Under the pieces are notes generated by a model. It worked only from the letters and a program-made list of their open reading frames with translations. It did no database searches and was not told the origin of the DNA. From assembly GCA_024641725.1 (NCBI GenBank), contig JAHECM010000010.1, forward strand, positions 1-9,999: a DNA stretch of 9,999 nucleotides, read 5' to 3'. Below are positions 1 to 5,647 of this stretch, in pieces (position 1 is the first letter of the stretch; each line of letters opens with the position of its first letter). A program made the position numbers and the translations under genes. Source of the DNA: Limnohabitans sp. (GTDB taxonomy: Bacteria; Pseudomonadota; Gammaproteobacteria; Burkholderiales; Burkholderiaceae_C).

Positions 1-31
1 TTGGGATAACGCACACCCAGTTCAACTCGAT

Positions 32-117
32 CACTGCGGGAGAGACTGCCAGCCACCGAGCTGCAGCGCCGAAGGAGCAACCACCCCGGAAACTCTCAGG
101 CACCCCGGACCGCTGTG
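32..117 (+). promoter_or_regulatory. Glycine riboswitch, aptamer 1
   Basis: First of two glycine-binding aptamers in the leader of the downstream FAD amino-acid dehydrogenase. An outer stem pairs 32-39 with 110-117 (CACTGCGG / CCGCTGTG, one T-T mismatch). A second stem pairs GAGAG (40-44) with CTCTC (93-97). The family-typical conserved stretches are present: GCCGAAGGAGCAA (68-80) and GGAAACTCTCAGGCA (88-102). These primary-sequence marks match the known glycine riboswitch consensus (Rfam RF00504). Glycine binding is known for the family; here it is inferred from the motif match. Confidence 0.93.
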
Positions 118-150
118 ATTGGGCGCAGGCCCCCCGGGCGCTGCGCCACA

Positions 151-250
151 CACTCTGAAGAGTGGTCGGGATTCGTCCCCCGGCCCACCGCAGGAGCAAA
201 CCCGGCCGGGATTTCAGGCCAGGCGAATCTCTCAGGTTTCAAACAGAGGG
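151..250 (+). promoter_or_regulatory. Glycine riboswitch, aptamer 2
   Basis: Second aptamer of the tandem riboswitch. The outer stem pairs CTCTG (153-157) with CAGAG (244-248), the usual form of the second P1. Conserved internal segments are GCAGGAGCAAA (190-200) and TCTCTCAGGTTT (228-239). It departs slightly from the consensus, with GAAGAG instead of GGAGAG after the first strand and AGGAGCAAA instead of GAAGGAGCAA. The tandem arrangement is typical of the family and allows both aptamers to act on one downstream expression platform. Confidence 0.88.
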
Positions 251-256
251 GGTCAT

Positions 257-304
257 GCCATGCACATCGGGTGCGTGGCGTGTCCATCCGTTTGAGACGC
301 TTTT
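257..304 (+). terminator. Riboswitch expression platform: terminator-like hairpin pair
   Basis: Two hairpins lie between aptamer 2 and the start codon. The first pairs 257-265 with 271-279 (nine pairs including one G-U, loop ATCGG). The second pairs 278-284 with 294-300 (GCGTGTC / GAGACGC, one mismatch) and is followed at once by TTTT (301-304), like a weak intrinsic terminator. The two share bases 278-279, so they compete partly. The ribosome-binding site follows at 307-314. Switching by termination or by ribosome access is inferred; the U-tract is short, so termination may be inefficient. Confidence 0.45.
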
Positions 305-321
305 GCAAAGAGAGCATCGCC

Positions 322-1539
322 ATGACACACATGGTCATCATTGGCGGCGGCATCACCGGCGTCACCAGCGCCTACGCCCTGGCCCAACAGGGCATTCAAG
401 TCACCCTGGTCGAAAAAAACCGCTACCCCGGTATGGCAACGTCTTACGCCAACGGCGGGCAGCTGTCGGCGTCCAACGCCGAGGTCTGGACCCACCCGTC
501 CACCCTCGTCAAAGGCTTGAAGTGGATGTTCAAGCGCGACGCGCCGCTGCTCATGAACCCGCTGCCCACCTGGCACAAACTGAGTTGGATGGCCGAATTT
601 GTGGCGGCCATGCCCAAATACAAAGACAACACGGTGGCCACCGCGCAGCTGGCGATTGCCTCGCGCGAACACCACTTTGCCTGGGCCCAAGCCGAGGGCA
701 TCGAGTTTGACCACAAGCGCGAAGGCATCTTGCACATCTACCGCGACAAAAAGGGGTTTGACCACGCTGGCGAAGTCTCCAAACTGCTGGCCCAAGGCGG
801 CCTGCCGCGCCGCGCCGTGACGCCCGACGAGATGAAAGCCATCGAGCCCACGTTGCAAGGCCAGTACTACGGCGGCTATTTCACCGAAAGCGACTCCACG
901 GGCGACATCCACAAGTTCACTTTTGGCCTGGCCAAGGCCTGCGAGCGCTTGGGCGTGAGCCTTTTGACCGAGCACGAAGTGCTGAGCGTGCAAGCCAACG
1001 GCCAAAGCGCCAGCGTGCAGGTGCGCCACCACGGCCAAACCGAGACCTTGCACTTTGATGGCATCGTGGTCTGCGCGGGGGTGCAGGGTCGGCACTTGGC
1101 CGCTCAGTTGGGCGACCGGCTGAACATTTACCCGGTCAAGGGTTACTCGATCACCGTCCACATGCCGGACGCCAGCAGCCAATCGGCGGCACCTCAGGTC
1201 AGCTTGCTCGACGACGAAACCAAATTGGTGACCAGTCGCCTGGGCGAAGACCGCTTTCGGGTGGCGGGCACGGCGGAGTTCAACGGCATTGACCTGGACA
1301 TCCGCGCCGACCGCATCCAACCCCTGGTCAACTGGGTCAACGAATGCTTCCCCGGCATCGACACCCGCCGCGTGGTGCCCTGGGCCGGTCTGCGCCCCAT
1401 GATGCCCAATATGCTGCCGCGTGTGGGCCCGGGACGCCAAGCCAATGTGTTCTACAACACCGGCCACGGCCACTTGGGCTGGACGCTGTCGGCCATCACC
1501 GCGCTGCAATTGGCTGGGCATGTGCTGCAAAGCCGCTGA
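322..1539 (+). CDS. dadA: FAD-dependent D-amino-acid dehydrogenase / glycine-oxidase family protein (DadA-like)
   Basis: Predicted flavoprotein of the DadA family, which oxidises amino acids to 2-oxo acids and ammonia and passes electrons to the respiratory chain. The protein is 405 residues, close to the usual DadA length. The N-terminus has the dinucleotide-binding fold with GGGITG at residues 8-13 and an acidic end to strand 2 (VEKN). The DadA hallmark SYANGGQLS follows at 41-49. The C-terminal FAD-binding signature NTGHGHLGW sits at about 379-387. The ATG at 322 was chosen because AAAGAGAG (307-314) lies 7 bases upstream and the glycine fold begins at once; ATG at 331 is an alternative. 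The reading frame stays open upstream through the riboswitch, but that part is not coding. Control by a glycine riboswitch suggests that glycine, or a linked D-alanine/glycine route, is the physiological substrate. That is inference: sequence alone does not separate DadA from glycine oxidase. Confidence 0.88.
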   Translation: MTHMVIIGGGITGVTSAYALAQQGIQVTLVEKNRYPGMATSYANGGQLSASNAEVWTHPSTLVKGLKWMFKRDAPLLMNPLPTWHKLSWMAEFVAAMPKYKDNTVATAQLAIASREHHFAWAQAEGIEFDHKREGILHIYRDKKGFDHAGEVSKLLAQGGLPRRAVTPDEMKAIEPTLQGQYYGGYFTESDSTGDIHKFTFGLAKACERLGVSLLTEHEVLSVQANGQSASVQVRHHGQTETLHFDGIVVCAGVQGRHLAAQLGDRLNIYPVKGYSITVHMPDASSQSAAPQVSLLDDETKLVTSRLGEDRFRVAGTAEFNGIDLDIRADRIQPLVNWVNECFPGIDTRRVVPWAGLRPMMPNMLPRVGPGRQANVFYNTGHGHLGWTLSAITALQLAGHVLQSR

Positions 1540-1563
1540 GGGTTTTGAGTGGGTAGCCTGGGT

Positions 1564-1605
1564 GCTGAGGGCTGAGGGCTGACAGCTGACAGCTGACAGC
1601 TGACG
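1564..1605 (+). repeat. Tandem heptamer repeat, six units
   Basis: Six consecutive 7-base units follow the dadA-like gene: GCTGAGG, GCTGAGG, GCTGACA, GCTGACA, GCTGACA, GCTGACG. Unit borders are exact and there are no interruptions. The array is intergenic, about 90 bases upstream of the AT-rich promoter zone of the chemotaxis genes. Such short tandem arrays can vary in copy number by slippage; any effect here is unknown. Confidence 0.9.
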
Positions 1606-1693
1606 GTTGCGCCATGCGCTTCTGGAAACAACTACTTATTGCGTCTTTTTCCAAAATTGACTCGATTTGACATTTTTATCAATCCAAGTTTTT

Positions 1694-1707
1694 TTGATCG
1701 AAATCAA
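1694..1707 (+). promoter_or_regulatory. FNR/Anr-type binding site, perfect consensus
   Basis: TTGAT-CGAA-ATCAA is an exact match to the FNR/Anr consensus TTGAT-N4-ATCAA. It lies in the AT-rich stretch upstream of the PAS/chemoreceptor pair and nowhere near another start. It overlaps the possible -35 element TTGATC (1694-1699). FNR-type regulators sense oxygen, which fits a redox-taxis receptor downstream. Binding is inferred from the motif alone. Confidence 0.7.
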
Positions 1708-1739
1708 TACTCACATTAGAATGTTGATGAATTTAGTAT
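1694..1739 (+). promoter_or_regulatory. Candidate promoter(s) of the PAS/chemoreceptor operon
   Basis: A sigma-70-like arrangement is TTGATC (1694-1699), a 17-base spacer and TAGAAT (1717-1722). In that case the FNR-type box covers the -35 region, a position that usually represses. A second possible -10 is TAGTAT (1734-1739), which would put the box centre near -45, close to the class II activating position (-41.5). The sequence cannot decide between activation and repression. The resulting leader to the GTG start would be about 190-205 bases. Confidence 0.4.
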
Positions 1740-1935
1740 TTTCTATGGCAAAACTGTTTACGCTCAACGATCCTGTTCAGCGGTCTCACGACCACAGTTG
1801 CTCCATTCAGTGACCTGTTTCCCTCAAAGTGAACTCCAAAAACCACATCCATGGCCATCAAAGCAAGGAAATCTCCGATTTCCCTGCCGCGCTGTGGCGT
1901 GGTGCGTGTGTCTGAATCGTCTGAAAGGCCCCTCT

Positions 1936-2466
1936 GTGAGCAAACGCAATATCGCCCCGACAGACCGTGAGATCGTCATGAAAAATGACGAAATCATTGT
2001 CTCCAAAACCGATCTGAAAGGTCGGATCACCTATGGGAACTCGACTTTCCTGCGGTTTTCCGGTTTCGACGAAGTCGACATGATCGGGACACAGCACAAC
2101 GTGGTCCGGCATCCGGACATGCCACGCGGCGTGTTCAAGCTGTTTTGGGACACCCTGCAGAACAAGGAAGAAATTTTCGCGTACGTGAAAAACATTTCCC
2201 AAGACGGCAGCTTCTACTGGGTGCTCGCCAACGTGACGCCGTCGCTGGACGACAACGACAACGTGATGGGCTACTACTCGGTTCGCCGCAAGCCCAACCC
2301 ACGCGCGCTGCAAATCGTTTCCACGCTCTATCGAGACATGCTCTCGGCCGAACGCAATGCGGGCAGCCGCGATGCCATTGGCGCTTCGACCCAAGTCCTC
2401 CATCAATTCCTGAAAGAAAAAGGCCAAACCTATGAACAAATGGTTCTCTCCCTCCAGGCTCTTTAA
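1936..2466 (+). CDS. Aer/CetB-like stand-alone PAS-domain redox sensor
   Basis: Cytoplasmic 176-residue protein made almost entirely of one PAS domain (about residues 18-120) with a short helical tail. It closely follows the N-terminal FAD-binding PAS domain of E. coli Aer. The ITYGN segment (Asn35) and RHPDMP (Arg58, His59, Asp61) match Aer residues Asn34, Arg57, His58 and Asp60, which are needed for FAD binding. [10 protein letters not shown] (93-102) matches Aer YWVRANAVP. The GTG at 1936 was chosen because GAAAGG (1922-1927) lies 8 bases upstream and because this start gives residue numbering one off Aer; ATG at 1978 would cut into the N-terminal cap. There is no membrane segment or signalling domain. 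The next gene overlaps by 35 bases and supplies those parts, so the pair probably works like CetB/CetA. Function in energy or redox taxis is a strong inference. Confidence 0.85.
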   Translation: MSKRNIAPTDREIVMKNDEIIVSKTDLKGRITYGNSTFLRFSGFDEVDMIGTQHNVVRHPDMPRGVFKLFWDTLQNKEEIFAYVKNISQDGSFYWVLANVTPSLDDNDNVMGYYSVRRKPNPRALQIVSTLYRDMLSAERNAGSRDAIGASTQVLHQFLKEKGQTYEQMVLSLQAL

Positions 2467-3937
2467 GCTGAACGCCGGATCGGCCATTTTTCTTCTGGGC
2501 CTGCTGGCCACGCTGGTATCGGCGTACATCGCCTACGCCAGTGGACTTGCATGGTTCGGACTGGCCGCTGTGGCGCTCAGCCTTTTGTTCTGGGTTGCAG
2601 GCCTGATGGGTTTGCGCGAAGAAGGCAAACTGCTCCAGCAAATTGAAACCGTGCTGGCTGAGGCCAGCAAAGGCAAATTGGAAAAGCGCATCATTTTGAT
2701 CCCCCAAGGTCAACGCCTGAGCACATCGGCACTGGGCATCAATGACGTGCTTGACCAGGTCGAAGCCGTGTTCCGCGAATCGCTGACCGTCGTGACCCGC
2801 ATGGGCAATGGCGACTTCTCTCGCGAGCCCCAAGCGGCTGGCCTGAACGGCATTTTCCCCATCATCTTGAACCGCATCGCATCGGTGCAGACCCGTGTTC
2901 ACAAAACCGTGACCACCTTGCGCGATGTGATGATTTCGATGGCACAAGGCAACTTCACAACGCGCATTGACGCCGAGTCCGAAGTGGGTGAATTCAAGCT
3001 GATTCTCGAAAACGCCCAGCAAGCCATCAACTCGCTGGAAAGCACTTTGGGCGAGGTTGTCGCCGTCATGGGGGCCATGTCTCAAGGCAACCTGACTTCT
3101 CGGGTCAACAGCAACGGACAAGGCAGCTTGGCTCGCCTCAAGACCGACATCAACCAGACCTTGGACTCCTTGGGCTCTGCCATGCAGACCATTGGCACCA
3201 ATGCCCGCCAGGTGGCTTCGGCCTCGTCGGAAACCAGCAGCGCGATTGGCCAAATCTCGGACGGCGCTCAAAACCAAACCGTGGCCATTGACCAAGTCGC
3301 CACGGCCGTGCGCCAAACGGCCGCAGCCATCTCAGAGGTGTCACGCAACACCGAGTCGGCGTCGCAAAAGTCGCGCCAGTCGGTGCAATCTGTGCGTATC
3401 AGCATCAACAAGATGCAAGACATGGTGCAAATCGTGACCAACATCGCATCGAACTCGGAGAAGATCAACAAGATCACCGAAGTCATCGAAAAAATCGCCA
3501 ACAAGACCAACCTGCTCTCGCTCAACGCGGCCATTGAAGCGGCCCGCGCTGGCGAACACGGCAAGGGTTTTGCCGTGGTGGCCGACGAAGTGGGTAAGCT
3601 GGCCTTGAGCAGCGCCGAAAGCTCCAAAGAGATCGCCACTTTGGTTGAAAAAGCGGTGATCGAAGCCAACCAAGCCGTCAAGGCCGTGCGAGAAGTCAGC
3701 GCTGAGATGAGCAACATTGACCGTGGCTCTGAAGAGACCGACAGCATGCTGCAACGCATCGCAGCGTCTCTGGAAGAGCAAAGCGCAGCGGTGGAGCAAA
3801 TCAACTCCAACCTGACCAGCGTCAACCAGATCGCGCAAAGCAACGCGGCCGCCTCGGAAGAGATCACCGCCACCGTGGTGGAGCTGTCCAAGATCGCCAA
3901 CGCGACGCGACTGGAAGTTGAAAAGTTCTCATACTGA
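2432..3937 (+). CDS. Membrane-anchored methyl-accepting chemotaxis protein without periplasmic domain (CetA-like)
   Basis: Inner-membrane chemoreceptor, 501 residues. Two hydrophobic helices (about 16-36 and 39-60) form a tight hairpin with almost no periplasmic loop, so it cannot sense an external ligand in the usual way. After the membrane there are several HAMP-like units marked by a repeated G-[DKN]-[FL] turn: SKGKLEKRI (79-87), GNGDFSRE (125-132), AQGNFTTRI (171-179) and SQGNLTSRV (217-225). The signalling hairpin tip is canonical at about 352-391 ([17 protein letters not shown], then [11 protein letters not shown]). No C-terminal CheR/CheB-tethering pentapeptide is present. AAAAAGG lies 8 bases before the ATG, inside the end of the PAS gene, and the 35-base overlap implies coupled translation. 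The likely role is to pass the PAS protein's redox signal to CheW/CheA. Confidence 0.93.
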   Translation: MNKWFSPSRLFKLNAGSAIFLLGLLATLVSAYIAYASGLAWFGLAAVALSLLFWVAGLMGLREEGKLLQQIETVLAEASKGKLEKRIILIPQGQRLSTSALGINDVLDQVEAVFRESLTVVTRMGNGDFSREPQAAGLNGIFPIILNRIASVQTRVHKTVTTLRDVMISMAQGNFTTRIDAESEVGEFKLILENAQQAINSLESTLGEVVAVMGAMSQGNLTSRVNSNGQGSLARLKTDINQTLDSLGSAMQTIGTNARQVASASSETSSAIGQISDGAQNQTVAIDQVATAVRQTAAAISEVSRNTESASQKSRQSVQSVRISINKMQDMVQIVTNIASNSEKINKITEVIEKIANKTNLLSLNAAIEAARAGEHGKGFAVVADEVGKLALSSAESSKEIATLVEKAVIEANQAVKAVREVSAEMSNIDRGSEETDSMLQRIAASLEEQSAAVEQINSNLTSVNQIAQSNAAASEEITATVVELSKIANATRLEVEKFSY

Positions 3938-3945
3938 GCATGAGC

Positions 3946-3967
3946 GGACTGAGCACCTGCTCAGTCC
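3946..3967 (+). terminator. Hairpin terminator after the chemoreceptor gene
   Basis: GGACTGAGCA (3946-3955) and TGCTCAGTCC (3958-3967) form a perfect 10-bp inverted repeat separated by CC, 8 bases after the stop codon. A pyrimidine-rich CTTCTT (3968-3973) follows in place of a pure U-tract. The position between convergent genes and the stem strength support a terminator for the + strand. Confidence 0.65.
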
Positions 3968-4009
3968 CTTCTTCAGTCCGCTGTTCAGTCTGTCGTGCAG
4001 TCCGGCCTG
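3962..4009 (+). repeat. Degenerate 12-base tandem repeat, four units
   Basis: Four units start with CAGTC at 3962, 3974, 3986 and 3998, exactly 12 bases apart: CAGTCCCTTCTT, CAGTCCGCTGTT, CAGTCTGTCGTG, CAGTCCGGCCTG. A further CAGTC at 4046, covering the stop codon of the minus-strand J-domain gene, is in the same 12-base phase. The first unit overlaps the 3' arm of the hairpin at 3946-3967. Confidence 0.7.
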
Positions 4010-4044
4010 AAGCCTGACCTTCGGTCAGATGTTGGGACTGCGCT

Positions 4045-5259
4045 TCAGTCGCCGCTGCGGGCCACCTCTTTGGCCAACGCGGCTTGCTCCTTGAGCCAGC
4101 GCTTGAATTCTTCAAGGCGCTGAATCCGACGCCAATCAGCCTCCAGCCGATCTACCGCATGGCCTTGCTCGGCCTGGATGGCCTGCAGTGACCGCGTCAA
4201 CGCCTCCTCATCGCTACCCGCCTGCACAGGCACACACAGCTCGCGCGTGAGCTGGGCTTGCAGCTGGGCCAAATCGTCTTCCAAGGCAGCCACCTGCTCC
4301 TGCAGCAAGAGGGCCATGGCCTGGAGCTTGTCATCGGCCAAGCGGGCCATGCCCACAGCACCTGCAGCACCTTGGGCGCCCGCTGCCCAGCTCAACTGCG
4401 TGACCTGCACTTGCAGGCGCAGCAAGGTGGTCAGGTCGTTTTTTTCATACGCTGCATTGACCTCGCTCATCAAAGCGGTTTTGCGCAGGCGTTCGGCATC
4501 ATCTGGTTCGCGGTCGGGGTGCAAGGCGCTGGCCAGTTGGCGGTAGACCGTGCGCAAGGCGCTTTTGGCGTCGGCTTGCTGCAGCTGGGCTTGTTGGTGG
4601 GCGGCAGGCTTCTTTTGGGCTTTGCGGGCGGCGCGCTTGGCGGCTTTGCGCTCGTCGGCGGCATGTTGGTGGCGCTGCCACTGGCGCATGCCTGCGGCCA
4701 GCATCTCTTCGGGTGTTTGGTATTGGCTGGGGTTGTCCAGGGGTTGGCCCATTGCCGCCTCGATTTGCGCGCGCAGGCGCAGCGCGGCTTGGGCTTGCTC
4801 TTGGGCCTGTTCCTGGGCGTCTTCGGGCTGTGCATACAGCTCGGCCAGGGCTTGCACCTGCGGGTCGGCGCTGGCCGACAACAAGGGCAGCAGGCTGCGC
4901 AGTTTGTTGCGGGCGCTGCGCTGCTGCTGGGCGGTCAGTTCGGCTGCATGCACGGGGTTGTGCAGCCGCTCGTGCAAAAACAACAACAGGTTTTTTTGCA
5001 GCACCCAAGCCGCTTGGGCGCTTGCGCGCAGGGCTTGGATGTGGGCGTAGCGGTGCCGGTCTGACCAAGCTTGCAAGGCCTGAATCTGCCCCGACAAGCG
5101 CTCAATGCGTGCGACCAAGGCATTGAAGCGTTGCTGCGCAGGCGTCAAAGGGGCCTGCGCTGTGGGCTGCACCGTCAACGCAGACAAAGGCGGCGCGCTC
5201 TGCGCGGGAGCGGTCAAGGGCAACTCAGGCATGGGCAAAGCGGTGTCGGGCGGCGGCAT
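4045..5259 (-). CDS. Coiled-coil protein with a degenerate J domain (DnaJ-like)
   Basis: Predicted cytoplasmic J-domain protein of 404 residues, rich in Ala and Gln and mostly helical. The N-terminal 40 residues are Pro/Ala-rich and probably disordered. Long helical segments occupy about 40-200. A basic Lys/Ala/Arg linker (about 200-220) leads into a J-like segment at about 230-285: helix II with LRTVYRQLASAL, the HPD motif at 247-249, then helix III with MSEVNAAYEKND. The usual helix I is not recognisable. A C-terminal coiled coil follows to the end. HPD is the contact for Hsp70, so a DnaK co-chaperone role is plausible; the client is unknown. The start is uncertain. The frame opens at GTG 5274, but that codon lies in the stem of an intrinsic terminator, so ATG 5259 is preferred. 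Neither has a clear ribosome-binding site. Confidence 0.8.
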   Translation of the reverse strand: MPPPDTALPMPELPLTAPAQSAPPLSALTVQPTAQAPLTPAQQRFNALVARIERLSGQIQALQAWSDRHRYAHIQALRASAQAAWVLQKNLLLFLHERLHNPVHAAELTAQQQRSARNKLRSLLPLLSASADPQVQALAELYAQPEDAQEQAQEQAQAALRLRAQIEAAMGQPLDNPSQYQTPEEMLAAGMRQWQRHQHAADERKAAKRAARKAQKKPAAHQQAQLQQADAKSALRTVYRQLASALHPDREPDDAERLRKTALMSEVNAAYEKNDLTTLLRLQVQVTQLSWAAGAQGAAGAVGMARLADDKLQAMALLLQEQVAALEDDLAQLQAQLTRELCVPVQAGSDEEALTRSLQAIQAEQGHAVDRLEADWRRIQRLEEFKRWLKEQAALAKEVARSGD

Positions 5260-5260
5260 C

Positions 5261-5293
5261 AAAGAAAAAGCCACTGAAACACGTCAGTGGCTT
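5261..5293 (-). terminator. Strong intrinsic terminator on the minus strand
   Basis: Read on the minus strand, AAGCCACTGA (5293-5284) pairs perfectly with TCAGTGGCTT (5277-5268) around a 6-base loop, followed by a T-rich tail TTTCTTT (5267-5261). This is a textbook intrinsic terminator for the small gene at 5334-5504. Its T-tail ends only one base before the preferred ATG (5259) of the next minus-strand gene, so it could also act as an attenuator of that gene. Confidence 0.85.
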
Positions 5294-5303
5294 GTGGGGC
5301 GTC

Positions 5304-5323
5304 TTGTCGGCCTGAGCCGACAA
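5304..5323 (-). other. 8-bp perfect hairpin in the 3' UTR of the small gene
   Basis: TTGTCGGC (5304-5311) and GCCGACAA (5316-5323) form a perfect stem closed by a 4-base loop. It lies between the stop codon of the small minus-strand gene (5334) and the terminator at 5261-5293. No U-tract follows on the minus strand, so it is probably an RNA-stabilising or structural hairpin and not a terminator. Confidence 0.6.
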
Positions 5324-5333
5324 AAACCAGCGA

Positions 5334-5504
5334 TCAGCCGCCTTTGGTGGAACGCTTGCCGGGGTTCTTTTTGCTGCGGGTAGCGACGCCACGCTCCAAG
5401 CTGATGCGCTGACCACGGCCGGGGGTAGGCAAAGTCACGCCAGGCAAGGTTGGCAGTGGGGGGGTGAATTTACGATCGGCTTCGGTGACGATTTTGTTGC
5501 CCAT
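5334..5504 (-). CDS. Small basic protein of unknown function (56 residues)
   Basis: A 56-residue protein beginning MGNKIVTEADRKF. It is not assigned to a known family. Support for a real gene is good: ATG at 5504 has GGAG 6 bases upstream on the minus strand, and a textbook intrinsic terminator follows about 40 bases after the stop. The composition has a proline-rich middle (TPPLPTLPG, then LPTPGRG) and a basic tail dense in Lys, Arg and Ser (ATRSKKNPGKRSTKGG). There is no membrane segment, signal peptide or cysteine in the chosen reading. It is probably disordered; the basic tail would suit binding to nucleic acid or ribosomes, but that is speculation. The frame is open further upstream to 5609, but that stretch lacks a supported start. 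It is transcribed divergently from the radical SAM gene. Confidence 0.65.
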   Translation of the reverse strand: MGNKIVTEADRKFTPPLPTLPGVTLPTPGRGQRISLERGVATRSKKNPGKRSTKGG

Positions 5505-5647
5505 TTTTGGCTCCAGAGAAAAATTGCAAAGCGCTATTAGGCCACAAGAAAACCCCATATCGCCAAAGCAAGGCACGAAGCACGCCAACTGGCAACGATA
5601 ATTGCGCACCGACCGACGGCTTTCGGGCCCTGCCCCTCCAACCCAAC

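Larger units (their letters stand above)
1606..1935 (+). other. Gene-free spacer with AT-rich promoter zone and long leader
   Basis: No convincing gene is seen here. Bases 1622-1760 are clearly richer in A and T than the surrounding coding DNA, as expected for a promoter region. The remaining bases up to the GTG start at 1936 form a leader. It contains a 22-codon open frame at 1745-1813 without a recognisable ribosome-binding site. No riboswitch or strong hairpin was recognised in the leader. Confidence 0.6.

Noticed and set aside
115..321. Upstream extension of the dadA-like reading frame through the riboswitch
   Set aside because: The extension is encoded by conserved aptamer RNA, has no protein features, and the flavoprotein fold begins directly at the ATG at 322 with a ribosome site before it.
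253..1530. Long 425-codon open frame antisense to the dadA-like gene
   Set aside because: Its translation is low-complexity Gly/His/Val/Ala-rich with no motif, and it mirrors the codon bias of the clear flavoprotein gene on the other strand.
1667..1682. Second FNR-like site TTGAC-N6-ATCAA just upstream of the perfect box
   Set aside because: The half-sites are 6 bases apart instead of 4 and one half is degenerate, so it does not fit the dimer spacing.
1745..1813. 22-codon open frame in the leader of the PAS gene
   Set aside because: It has no ribosome-binding site, and one candidate transcription start falls at or after its ATG; no leader-peptide features such as codon runs are seen.
2400..2470. 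Possible frameshift splitting a single aer gene
   Set aside because: The downstream gene has its own AAAAAGG ribosome site at good spacing and a natural N-terminus just before its first membrane helix, and the PAS protein ends with its own tail. The split organisation is known from CetAB. Only comparison with relatives could fully exclude a recent split.
4014..4028. 6-bp hairpin CTGACC-TTC-GGTCAG as terminator of the J-domain gene
   Set aside because: No T-tract follows on either strand, so it is only a short inverted repeat.
4258..5064. 268-codon + strand frame with hydrophobic Leu/Gly-rich translation, resembling a membrane protein
   Set aside because: It is the complement of the Ala/Gln-rich coiled-coil gene; CAG/GCC codons read in reverse give Leu/Gly runs. 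The minus-strand frame carries the HPD J-domain motif.
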